64,000 bases of DNA from Druceiella hillmani (taxonomy: Eukaryota > Arthropoda > Insecta > Lepidoptera > Hepialidae). The DNA lies in contig JAYKKI010000087.1 of the NCBI GenBank assembly GCA_039881145.1, positions 8,176,001 through 8,240,000 on the forward strand, in the 5' to 3' direction. A program made the translations under genes and the position numbers. This document shows, in pieces, positions 36,824 to 47,660 of this stretch. The notes below the pieces were generated by a model. The model made no database searches and had not been told where the DNA came from. It saw only the letters and a program-made list of their open reading frames with translations. Within the stretch, counting starts at the first letter, position 1; each line of letters opens with the position of its first letter.

Positions 36824-36916
<93 letters not shown>
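36824..36916. repeat. (TA)n microsatellite
   Basis: About 90 bp of TA with one ATTTATTT interruption in the middle. Confidence 0.95.
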
Positions 36917-36917
<1 letters not shown>

Positions 36918-37160
36918 ATCCATTGCATGAAACCGAGCATAAAATATGAAGAAACTATACCAAAATTATCCAACGACCATTATTATAAACTGGACAAGTG
37001 GGTTTAGTCGAAAACCACATCTTAGATTAAGTGAGAACTAAGAAAGACAAAACGTCAACATGAAGGAAACATGAATGTAATAACTAGTATATATTTGTGT
37101 GTACATGTATAATTTCATCTAAACAAAAATACGATACCATAATAGAGCGTTGCTTTTAAA
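36917..37160. other. Short AT-rich spacer
   Basis: Nothing recognised. Confidence 0.5.
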
Positions 37161-37470
37161 GAAAGAAATTAGTGAATATATTTGGCGTTAATTTTGTAGA
37201 AATTCATTATTCGCAATTAAATGAAACTACGTGATGTAGTATTATTTCTACTATCTTTAATTTCTTTACCACGGCCTAGGTTTCGTTGTATTACAACATC
37301 TTCAGGTGGGATATTAGCAAAGATATTAGCAAAGATAAAGATAATCTTTGCTAATATCCCACCTGAAGATGTTGTAATACAACGAAACCTAGGTCGTGGT
37401 AAAGAAATTAAAGATAGTAGAAATAATACTACATCACGTAGTTTCATTTAATTGCGAAAGAAATTAGTGA
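37161..37470. mobile_element. Fold-back insertion 1, gag-pro inverted duplication with 15-bp target duplication
   Basis: The insert is 37176-37455, flanked by GAAAGAAATTAGTGA at 37161-37175 and at 37456-37470. It has a 36-bp single-copy lead (ATATATTTGGCGTTAATTTT and on), then a 113-bp arm (37212-37324), a 19-nt loop, and the inverted arm (37344-37456) with one mismatch that I can see (GGCCTAGG against GACCTAGG). The lead and arm match the gag-pro junction of the gypsy element at 3544-3690. The nearly identical open frames on both strands (37221-37451 and 37447-37217) are a consequence of the palindrome. The variable-length duplication points to insertion of a fold-back DNA or cDNA rather than a normal LTR or hAT event. 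Confidence 0.85.
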
Positions 37471-38870
37471 CCACTATTTATCAAACACGTCATAGAAAAT
37501 TATGTATTCTTCGTAAATATGACCAATTTCTTGTGCTGCAAATAATTGAAAGGTTTCTATTACTGAATCGTTTGAAAATACCTTAATGTAAACGGTATTA
37601 ATACAGAGTTATGTATTTTAATGACTCCCCTTTTCATGATGAAAAAACATTCAACAAGCCAATTTATTAAAGTTACATAATTATTTTTGTTGTGACTTTA
37701 AATAAAATTTGTCACGGAGAGCTTATAAATATTTAATGAAAATTACACAAACTCTCTGATATATATTTTCTGCTAGGTATTCGAAATGTCCAGTACATTT
37801 GCAAAACTTTTCACGCAACATGTTTTTTATTTGACTGTTGATGAAATTTTCCAGCAAATTGTGAGGAAAATACATTTTCACTTCATATTTAACAGATGTT
37901 TCAAACCGTACTATGAGAAATGTAGTCTCCCAAAATAGGTTGCCTGAAACCCGAGAGAGTGCGGTGTATTTTTATTCGCGCACTATCCTAATATCGGTTC
38001 AATGTGTGAGTGTGAGAGGGATCGTAAAAACGGAACGACCAAGAAGAATACATAGTCTGAGGATTAGAGAGAAAGGAAAGGAAATAGGGCAGGTAAAAGG
38101 CGACTTATTTGGAAAAAATATGTTAGTTGTAAGTTTCCCCGGAAAGTGATTCACTCAGTAACTCTTGTAATTTGTATATTCATATCCTGTTTGCACATTT
38201 GCCCGCTTTAAAGTTTATGTCGTTAATGAATTTTTAAAATTTTATTTCAACCTTCATTTTATTCAATTTCATTATGTTGTTTTTCTCAATATTTTTGTTT
38301 TCACGAGCAATTTTTATATCTGTAATTTATTCATGATTAACGATCTCTTGAAAAGTATTTTGTACAATATGAAACCTATTGATAAGATCATGGTGTGATC
38401 AAAATAATGTTCTCACCAGACAGCAAACTTAAATGTGATCTTAGAAAACATTATTATTTCTCTATCTATAACTTCTAATCAATTTCCTGCACTATTAACT
38501 TTCAATGCGTAAATAATAAAGAAATACTCTCTGTTTTGGTAAAATACCATGTATCAAGTCTGTATCCTAGGGTTAAAAAACTCCTTTCAGATGCAATGCA
38601 ATCAAATTATGTGTTTAAAATATTTTAAAGCTTTCGTCAAATTTTATTTCATTTATGAAAATTTTATTGAAGGATTTGGCATAAAAAGGCGTATTTTAAA
38701 GTATTGTTTTTATTTACGGGGTTGTGTTAGGAGAAGGTATTATATATAATTTTTAAATCCTGGCCTTGAATCATGATCTAGGTAATAAAAAGTGCAGTAC
38801 AAACAAAAAAGGCTTAGCCTACATTAGTTAGAGATTAGTAGTGACATGTTCGATTGCATTGAATTCTTAG
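37471..38870. other. AT-rich spacer, no gene seen
   Basis: A GC-richer stretch at about 37910-38150 carries a 78-codon plus frame with no recognisable motif. The 38549-38749 frame is likewise unsupported. Confidence 0.4.
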
Positions 38871-38871
38871 T

Positions 38872-38966
<95 letters not shown>
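38871..38966. repeat. (TA)n microsatellite
   Basis: About 95 bp of TA with a GTATATATATATAAATA interruption. Confidence 0.95.
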
Positions 38967-38970
<4 letters not shown>

Positions 38971-39525
38971 TAGCGACAGTCATATAAGCAGTTTTGGTGG
39001 TTAGTCATATTATAGGAAAAATCATTCAAACAAGTGGTTCTATAAAAGCAGAGGAGAAGCATAAGGGCAAATTACAGTAAACAGGAAAATAATTTTGCAG
39101 TTAATTTTATATCGTTGATAACAATTAAATTTCAGGCTTGACCACACCTTTGGTTATTAACTCTCTTGCTTGAAGCAGGAACAGAACTATTAATCAGTAA
39201 TCGACTTTGGTCATAGCGAATGCCATCCAAAAAAAATGCTCAACCACAAAAAACACCCACGTTCAGCCAACTTATTCCGCAGACACAATACATGATACAT
39301 ACATACGTATAGTCTATAGTATTTGCTGTGCTTATATTCTAGATCCGTACCCTTTATTGTGTAAAACTGTAGCATATATGTGTAAAACTATTGACGTAAT
39401 TGATCTTGGGTTTGGTTTAAAACCTTTAACTTAAAGTAGTAATCGTGTGACAGTGAGATCTAAAAATTAATATAAATTTTTCTTTTGAAATTTATTTTCT
39501 TCTTTTCATCATCATTCTTCATTAT
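38967..39525. other. Spacer, no gene seen
   Basis: A 75-codon plus frame (39207-39434) has no recognisable motif. Confidence 0.4.
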
Positions 39526-40020
39526 CTTAGTTTTTTAGGCAAGTGGTTGGACGCGTTTTAAAAAAAAAATAAGAGGGGTAAAATTACGAATTTTCCTATA
39601 AAGTTAATTATACAATTTTTGAGAATGATTTGCATCAAAACTTAACGGTATACAAGTTTTTTTTTAAATATTAATACAAGACCATTTTATATTGCCTTAG
39701 TTTTTCAAAGCAATTACTCAACTTCTTTTTCAATGAAAAAGTGTGATGAAATTATTAATTTCGTATGTGCATGTAGCATGTAGCACAATTTTTGCGAGCG
39801 AATTTTGCTTAAACTTAACGGTAAATATTTTCTCTTTTGTTACAAAATGTCAATATAACATAATTTTACTTTAACTTTGTTTTTTTAGACAAACTGCCAG
39901 ACGGATTTTTTAAACAAAGTTAAAATTGTGGTGAAATAATTACTTTTCCTGCAATATTAATTATACAATTTTTGAGAGGAATTTTTAGCAAAAGTAAATG
40001 GTATATAATTTAGAAATATA
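39526..40020. repeat. Diverged tandem repeat, three units of about 170-178 bp
   Basis: Each unit begins with CTTAGTTTTT or ACTTTGTTTTTTTAGAC and has, about 85-90 bp later, ACAATTTTTG followed by AAAACTTAACGGTA-like sequence. These marks fall at 39526/39613, 39696/39783 and 39874/39965. Spacing and order are conserved while bases have drifted, as in an old satellite or a nucleosome-length tandem array. Confidence 0.7.
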
Positions 40021-41041
40021 AGGATAATTTAGATATTTATGGTTTGAGTAACATATCCAAAATTCAACGAATTTCGTCGACAAACAACAACGCGTTTTAC
40101 ACGAAAACTACCTTAAGGCTTGAAAACTCCATTTTACTCAATATCTCACGCATGATTTTTTTTTATTAATTAATTATTATTAATTAATCGAGTTTATAAG
40201 AAAATAGTAAAGTAATCGAAAATAAATATGACTTTACAATACGATAAAGTAAATACGCCATGTTATATACGAAGGATAAAAAATAATCAAAATATTGAGA
40301 ACGTGAAAATTTAAAGACCAAACTTTCGTGGATAAAATTTATACGATATCATGCTCATGATATATAATGTGGTAGCGTATTATAATAACATCAGGCTTTA
40401 CCAAGAACCACAAGCATCAAACTGAACATTACAGGAGCTAGAAATGTGTCGAATCGCGTAATAACTCGACTACGGGAGCGAAGGGAATATTTCGGTTGTA
40501 TTCGTAAATAGTCGATCGAGGTCGCCCGGAAAGTGTTTCATGTGCATATATGGCAAAGTGAAACATTTTACGACACGCATTAGGTGGAATGATTAAGCGA
40601 GCAGTGTATATAAGGTTATTTCATATAACTAATGAATTGAAATGTATGGTAAAATATTAGGATACAGTTTTCTTTATCTCTTGTACATTGGGGAATTGGA
40701 TACTAAGGCGTAGCAAACTATTTTCCATTTTATTTGTAGGTGTGTATATTAAATTTGTCTTTAAAATATTTTTCTGTTTGGTGCCGAAACAACTCAAAAG
40801 TCAGAAAAGTAACTATTTTCCACGTTAGTTTATTTTGGGTACTTTTTAGTGAACTACGATCATATCGAGGATTATGTTTCCAATAGTATTACTTTGCTTT
40901 ATAAAAAGTATCAATATTAAAACTAAACTATTTGTGTCAATGTGGTATAAATATACATTGCAATAATTATTATGTACATGCTTGTGCAAAATTATGCTAA
41001 TGTATTTACCTTCTGATGATTTTTCTTAATTTTTTTAAGTT
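40021..41041. other. AT-rich spacer, no gene seen
   Basis: A more balanced patch at 40380-40610 (TCGACTACGGGAGCGAAGGG and on, then a TATATAAGG) could be an old promoter or LTR piece but has no partner in the window. Confidence 0.4.
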
Positions 41042-41281
41042 ATACGTCACAATTAAATGAAACTACGTGATGTAGTATTATTTACACTTTCTTTAAGTTC
41101 TTTACCACGACCTAGGTTTCGTTGTATTACAACATCTTCAGGCAGGATGTTGTAATACAATGAAACCTAGGTCGTGGTAAAGAACTTAAAGAAAGTAGAA
41201 ATAATACTACATGATGTAGTTTCATTTAATTGTGAATAATGAATTTCTACAAAATTAACGCCAAATATATTCAATACGTCA
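41042..41281. mobile_element. Fold-back insertion 2, gag-pro inverted duplication with 8-bp target duplication
   Basis: The insert is 41050-41273, flanked by ATACGTCA at 41042-41049 and 41274-41281. Arms of 89 bp (41048-41136 and 41146-41234) surround a 9-nt loop, TTCAGGCAG, with about five mismatches. The single-copy tail (41235-41273) is at the right, so this copy is in the opposite orientation to the one at 37.2 kb. Tail end (TTGAATATATTTGG on the minus strand) and arm end (CACAATTAAATG) correspond to those of fold-back 1, but the turn-around point is about 25 bp earlier. The greater arm divergence suggests an older insertion. Confidence 0.85.
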
Positions 41282-41769
41282 TACTTCTTTAGATGTGTTA
41301 TAAAAAATGATGGGAGGGAAATTTTACAATTTTACAATGTGCAATTTTATATCCCTGACTTGCCAGCTATAATGTTTATACAGCTTGGCTCCGGACCATG
41401 TCATATTAATATAATAACACCATCCTTTTCCCAGCGTCACAACAATCTGAAATAAGATTCGCAATAATATTCCCAGGATGAATCAGCATTTCTACTGTTT
41501 ATAAAACACCAAGATCTAAGTCCCACAGGAACTTGGAAGTCCGTAATCCCAGTTCACTCCAGTCGTCATTACACTTCAGTTTTAATTATAATATTTTACA
41601 TATAAGAAAGTGTTTGTAATAACCTTATTTAAAGGTATTTTGTTATTTTAAAACAAAATTTAGTTAATGAAATATGAATCACAAAATTGGCTTTCTTTTG
41701 AAGAACTTCAATAAATCCATTCTAAAAAATTGGTGGCAGTTTAAGGGATTTCGAAATAAAAACTCCGGA
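41282..41769. other. Spacer before the second gypsy relic
   Basis: A more balanced segment at about 41380-41570 is open on the minus strand for short stretches (for example GNIIANLISDCCDAGKRMV), but I recognise no family. It may be the 5' part of the retroelement that follows or an unrelated scrap. Confidence 0.35.
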
Positions 41770-42500
41770 AAACACCTCAGAATTTTCAAACTGTTCGGTA
41801 AATTATCGTAATTTACATCAAGAATTTATTAAACTAGCTCACTGTAAGGAATAGATGAATAAAATGTTAGATCAGTGTATAATCAAAGCCTCTACGTCCC
41901 CTAGGTCAACACCCATGGGTAGTTCTAAAAATTACAGGCCTCAAATGAAAAAAATTGTGAGCTGTAGTCGATTAGAATCCCTCAAACTTCTGAAATTCCA
42001 AACCAATCAAGCAAAAGTAAATATTTCTCAACTCTCGATCTCGCTTCAGGATTTCATCAAATAACCATGGCCGCTGAAGGCGCCCAAAGACTGCATTCAG
42101 CGTTACGCAAAGACCCTTTGAATTTACGCGAATGCCATTTGAGCTACAAAAATGCTCTCCATATTTCAAAGCTTAATGACTTCGGCTCTCTTTCCGCTCT
42201 TCAAAATATTTACGATTTTGTGTTTATTAAGATACATGGTTATCTATTCCCATGATTTAAAAACACACATAGAAAACTTATTATTATTTTACTTTAATTA
42301 ATAACAGTCTCTTACAAATGCAAGTTTTTACGCAATGAAGTCGCTTACTTGGGCCATGTAATAACTGAAAAAATTGTTTAACCAAACCCAGATAAAATGA
42401 TATCAATTAATCATTTCCAAACACCACAATCGCCTAAGGACATCAAACCCTTCCTCGGTCTCGTGTCCTACTATCGAAAATTCATCCATGGCTTCTCACA
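41770..42500 (+). pseudogene. Reverse transcriptase relic
   Basis: MNKMLDQCIIKASTSPRSTP (from 41854) is the entry motif of Ty3/gypsy reverse transcriptases. FSTLDLASGFHQITMAAE (42025-42078) is the palm motif with the first catalytic Asp. MVIYSHDLKTHIENL (about 42234-42280) follows the YxDD box, which is itself damaged by small indels, leaving only one Asp codon in register. CKFLRNEVAYLGHVITE (42319-42370) and IKPFLGLVSYYRKFIHGF (about 42440-42500) close the domain. All three frames are needed to read through. Confidence 0.9.
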
Positions 42501-42589
42501 ATTATGAAAACCACTCACAATTATGGGAAAACGAACAACAACTCGCTTTCGAAACCTTTGAAAATAAATTATTTCACACCTTTTTTTTT

Positions 42590-42850
42590 CGTTTATCCTG
42601 ACTTTACCAATCATTCAGTAAGACTTGTGATGCACCAATAAGAGCTATTCTTTCACAAAGGGAAATAGGGAAAAATCGACCTAGAGAGTATACTTTGCGA
42701 ATCCTAAAGAAGGGTAAATGCAATTTGAGTGTAACAGAATAAGAAATATTGACCATTATTTTTAGCTATAAAAACTTCCGACCATAGCTTTTAGGCTGGA
42801 CATATGAAATTTTCACCAACTAACGCCTTTTAAAGTGGCTTTTTAAGCAC
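42590..42850 (+). pseudogene. RNase H relic
   Basis: TCDAPIRAILSQREIGKNRP (from about 42620) contains the Asp that starts the retroelement RNase H fold. EILTIIFSYKNFRP with a preceding TE-stop matches the 'E.E.LAI..A...FR.YL' motif, and GWTYEIFTN follows. One stop replaces the Lys of the TEKE-like motif. Confidence 0.8.
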
Positions 42851-43149
42851 AAATAACCGCGTAGTAAGCTTCAACGATGACGTTTACAGTTAGAAGAGTA
42901 TGAGAAACGGTAAATTAAATTCTGTGGCCAACACCTTTTTGTCTTATCCACTAAACCCTGTTTAACTAGAGGTCCATAATAAAAATGACCAAAGTGCTTT
43001 GATTCCAGTTCCAGATCCCCCCAGATCACTAATAATCTAATCACTTTCTAGTTCATTATAGAGGAGATATCCCCGATGGGTCGTATTCCATATTCCTGAA
43101 ATTATTCACCAAAAGCTCATAATACAACCTAAAAATAATTAACCATAAC

Positions 43150-43430
43150 GATGCACATACCGAAAGTAAAACAGAAATCTATTATTATTTCCATATATCT
43201 AGACTTGGACGAATATATACTTCTTATTGAAGAAATCCTGAAGATTTATCAAAATTCTGAAGAGTTAGTAAAGTCTGGAAGAAGAATTTACTCTCACTCC
43301 TTGTTTGAAATAAGTCATAAAACCCATTACCTATTATATATTAAATTCCATCATTTTAATCCTTGTTTGTACACCGACATATTTGATTTGCTGAAAAATT
43401 TAAGAAACGATAACTATTCATAAAGCCGTT
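43150..43430 (+). pseudogene. Linker between RNase H and integrase, gypsy pol
   Basis: A 90-codon open frame (43151-43423), lysine- and isoleucine-rich, lies between RNase H and the integrase zinc domain. In Ty3/gypsy polyproteins this segment is variable. No motif of its own; assignment is by position. Confidence 0.45.
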
Positions 43431-43588
43431 TATTTAATCGCGGTTAATCATAAATACTATTCTACATTGCCTACAGTAATTACACAAATTGATTAATAAA
43501 AATCTTTTTCTTACATAACAAAGAATGCGTTACCGATACATCTGAAAATTATTACATCTGTTACATCCTAAATTAACGTAATTTAACA

Positions 43589-43636
43589 AATATTTAGGTA
43601 GGTTTTCAATAAATATTTAGGTAGGTTTTTAAATAA
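43589..43636. repeat. Short tandem duplication (about 23 bp)
   Basis: AAATATTTAGGTAGGTTTTC is repeated directly as AAATATTTAGGTAGGTTTTT, within the gypsy relic between the linker and integrase. Confidence 0.8.
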
Positions 43637-43735
43637 TGTAATAATATGTCTTTCAATTACCAATATTTCTTACTTTGGTAAGAAAAACGGACATATGCTG
43701 TTCTTAATTAATATAATTATAACTATACGATTCTT

Positions 43736-44310
43736 TTGATAACTATTCATACATCAAAGTATATAATATTCTCGCATACTTATTCCACAATACCTGTATT
43801 CAAAAATTTAGTTATTTTCCCATCATTGAGCGAAATACCTAGCATATTAAAAGATAAACATTATATTCCTATTGTTGGACATTTAGGTTCATTTAACATG
43901 TATGACAGAATAAAAAAATAATACTTTCGAGAAAATATACCGATATTGAGATGTATGTCAAAAATTGTTCTTTTTGTCAAGTAAATAAGGCCCTCAGAAA
44001 AATTAACCGGAAGTCCATGCATATAACAAGCACATTTACTGCCTCATTTCAATGTGTCGCTCTAGACATCGTCAAGTGCAAAATACCAATATATTCTTAA
44101 ATTACAAGATGAACAAAATTTTCCATAGCCTATCATATTCAGTCTGTGGTATTCGGACAACGTATCATATCCAGACAACTTTTACACTAAAATTGATGCT
44201 ACAGAGAACGAATATGTTCAGTGCACAACTTTACCTTGTCATTACATTTTGGCACGTTACATTGTGCTGAAAAATTCGTTGAAAACGTTGTATTATTTCA
44301 ATTTTATTTA
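43736..44310 (+). pseudogene. Integrase relic with HHCC zinc domain
   Basis: The frame 43736-43921 ends in KHYIPIVGHLGSFNMYDRIK. The two His residues, followed 29 residues after the second by NCSFCQ (about 43963-43980, after a frameshift), make the HHCC zinc-binding domain of retroelement integrases. FQCVALDIV (about 44047-44073) has the first catalytic Asp. CAEKFVENVVLF (44264-44299) is the strand and helix before the second Asp, at which point the relic stops. Confidence 0.85.
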
Positions 44311-44320
44311 AATTTACAGA

Positions 44321-46985
44321 TATACTGACATTGCGCTCAGAAAGAAGATGATGAGATGTTATATCTTCGAAGCTGTTCATAAGCGCGGTAGAAATATATT
44401 AACAAAATCGATTGGAAAATCAGAGCTACATTATAAGTAACGACTACATGTAAGGTGAACACCTTACACCTAGATTCGCTGACAATATCATAATTCTAGA
44501 AAACGCGCTGCGTTAGCGTGGTAGAAAATGATAATATAACTTATAAGGCATGTTTATTGTATTTTCTCTGATGATAGTTGAGTATAGTTTCAATATTATT
44601 CAATAATTATGAAACGCTACTTTCAAACTGAAATAATTTATAGTTACTCTGTGTAACTTACCACTTACATAGTAATTTAAAACCCAGTATAAAAATCATA
44701 TGAAGTTTTTGAGCGCCACAAAGTACAAAATATCCAAATGTTGACATTGTGGTGGGCATTAAGTACAATAGACGATTCTCGACGAACTCATTAGGAGTTC
44801 AATCCACGAACTCACTAGGAATTCAATGCATTTCTTCAAAAAAAAAGATCAATTTTTATTTAAAAATCCACCTAACTCGCTAGAATTTTTTATTTGTATT
44901 TGGTTGATCCGTCTTGATGTGTGATTCAATTTAAATAACCGCGATGTTAAGTGACCAATTTAAATGCCGTTAACATATATTACGACTTTGTTTTGTGAAT
45001 TTACAATATTAATATTTCTAGGAAAATTTGAACGAATTATATCGACAATCAGAATATATTCTATCGAATAATCAACACCCGCGATACCATATAATAACAT
45101 TATCATTTCTTAGTTATTATATCTTCATCGATAAAACACGAATGGTAGCTACAAAAAATTAATTAATCCATCACTTTCTAGTCTCTCTTTGGTCTCTTTT
45201 AATGACATATAAACACTACTGTATACGTATGTAACATACACGGTAGACTTTTTATGAACTTCAACTCCATCTTTTTTCATTTTCGTCGCTATCTGCTCAC
45301 ACGACTGACAAAATAGAATGTTTCATTCTTTTTTTATATGACCTCGATGTGGGTATATGTGTACTGTTCGATGCTATGATTTCTTTACCTGATATCCTGT
45401 TTTAGGTATAATAAAAATTGAAATGAATTTGAGTCATGCCTAAAAAAGATACCGAGTCTCTATCACTTTTTATGAAATGGCTTAAAATTCGATTTAATGA
45501 TGATAGACTGCAGAACTCTCAATATTTTTTGGGTAAAGGTGCCATATGACTATATAGCTGTAAATACCTGCACCACCACTCGAATATTCGATTTAAAAAT
45601 AATACCGTTACGAGTAAATTGTCCCGAGCCCGATACCGGCTCTGCTGGGAATAATCAATTTCGATCGATTTATCGAATCGATATGCCATGCCACTCTCGT
45701 TAATTAATATATATGTGTCAATATATATCATATTATATAATGTATATGACAGTGATATTCAATGACCTTTATATTGATTGCCCTATTTGTATTTCAACAT
45801 TTATTTATTTGTTTTACTCAAATCTTTTAACGTACACTTAATTTGGCCGACTTATTTCCACATGAGCAATCTCTTCCAGTCAACCAAATTAATTAAATAT
45901 AAGTATTTTATAATGTGGAAGACTATATCCGTTATCCGTTATCCATTAATAAAGAGTGAAGTACAAATATTAATTACATTAATACATAACAATGTTTAAC
46001 AGACTGATCTACAGAAAATCTGTAGCCATTTAAAAAATAGGGTTTAAATTAAATAAAGGGTCGTGCAGCCTTTGCTTTAGAAGTGAAAATTTATTATACA
46101 GTATATTTAAAAGGAGAAAGAAGAAAATGTTACGGCAAACATGTAAACAAAAAAAATTATTTACACCAAATATAATTTATTACTCCGAAACTGTCATGTA
46201 ATATATCAACTAACATTTAGCAACCACAATTTTATACTAATGTTATGAACATAATTAATGCACAAGAACGAATACACTCTGACACGAATGAGATCATAAT
46301 GCGAAAAGAAACAATGCAAACTTACGTAATTCGATGAAGCACTGAGTTCCTGGCAGCACTGCGGGAATTTTATATTGCTCGCTTTTTCGATCTATTTTAC
46401 TTTTTGCTACCTTGTCGTTTCCCGATATTTCAACTTACACCACCAAGGTAAAAGAATTTCACTTCCGACTATAAATTTAAGGCTTTGACAAGTTTTTTTG
46501 GCTTAGAAACTTGAAATTGTAACTTCGGTTTGAATTTGAAAATGGATATAGCAGTTATTACTAATATTACAGGTGGGAAATTAAGGTATAGAAAAAGATT
46601 TGTAGCAGTAGAACTTCAAATATTGACTATTTTTGAATTTAAAACATTGTATCTATATACTAATTTTCGAGCTTGTAAATACATATCTAATTGTACACCC
46701 GGCTTCTGTATTCTTTATTATTGATGGCGCATCAGCCTCAAATTTGGCTATAAAAGTAAATATAACTCAGGCAATTATATAAGTTGTAGCTTTTTAAAAA
46801 GGGGGTATTTTCCTCTTAAAAGTAAAATAACTTCATACTTTTTAAAACATTTATTTTCTCTTGAAAATTGACACACATGTTTGTCCATTGGTCTGTGCGA
46901 GAAATAGCATACACGTTTTTTAAATATCTTAAAGAGAATCAACCAGCAAGTTTGTAGCTCATTTATTTTTTTTGAAAATAGCATA
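44321..46985. other. AT-rich spacer, no gene seen
   Basis: A small direct duplication lies at 44777-44826 (CGAACTCATTAGGAGTTCAA and CGAACTCACTAGGAATTCAA). 45600-45700 has a balanced patch with a CGATCGATTTATCGAATCGAT near-palindrome. Short frames at 45497-45999 and 46530-46724 have no recognisable family. Confidence 0.45.
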
Positions 46986-47660
46986 TGTGGAATTCTATGC
47001 ATCATTTCTCTTGATAGAGCTACTGAAGAGAAGTCGGCCCACGTTTCCATTACCGGCTCTTCCACGGCCTCGTCGAAGGTAGTCGCCACTTCTTCGGCAT
47101 TCAGGAATCGTATTCCTAGTAGTTTATTCTTTCATTCTTGGGAATTAATAAAAATATTGCAGGAGGATTTTATTACGAAGGCATTGCCTTCGAGGTTCTT
47201 TCACCATAATAGACAAAAATTGCTGTGATCTATTTCGGAACATTAATTTTCTTTCGTTTCGTTTATTTTCTGAACAAGTATTGTATAACAACTAGTCCAT
47301 CTGAAGAACGAGATGAGCACCTTTTTTCCAAAATTTCGTCCTCCTTTCTCTTTGTAGGCAACTTTTCAGAAAGAAACACTCGTTGACCAGAATACTTCTT
47401 AGTTTTGGGTTCGTAACAGTATATCCAGCTTTCATCACCCAAGATGACGTAGAAAAGAGGGGAATTTTCTATATTTTACTTATAGACATGCCTAAACTTA
47501 GTAGAATCTGCTGACAGATTACTCTCTTTTCAGTCTTTATCAAGAGACACACAACATTGGTGTCATCTTCAGTGGTCGCTGTTGAGGGATGTCCGTCACT
47601 CAGATTATCGCAGAAATTGATACCACCAGCTTGAATTTGTTAAACTAATCATGAATAAGA
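46985..47660 (-). pseudogene. Mariner-family transposase relic
   Basis: The minus strand reads GDESWIYCYEPKTKKYSGQR (from 47439), the mariner motif with the first catalytic Asp (codon at 47437-47435). LPTKRKEDEILEKR follows. Further on, IPKNERIN (about 47130) and NAEEVATTFDEAVEE (about 47100-47056) fit the C-terminal 'FPKLK...LKG.RF...EEV' region. The middle part with the second catalytic Asp appears deleted, since the two regions are closer than in a full transposase. Several stops. The 104-codon frame 47089-46775 covers this C-terminus and runs into unrelated sequence. No terminal repeats could be assigned. Confidence 0.75.

Larger units (their letters stand above)
41770..44320 (+). mobile_element. 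Second Ty3/gypsy element, pol relic without LTRs
   Basis: Reverse transcriptase, RNase H and integrase remains follow in the normal order on the plus strand over 2.5 kb. There is no recognisable gag and no LTR pair in the flanks. The copy differs from the element at 1.6-5.4 kb in lineage signals and has no env trace. Frequent frameshifts and stops make it an old relic. Confidence 0.85.

Noticed and set aside
37217..37451. A conserved host gene encoded on both strands
   Set aside because: The duplicate frames follow from the inverted repeat; the arm is retroelement gag-pro sequence.
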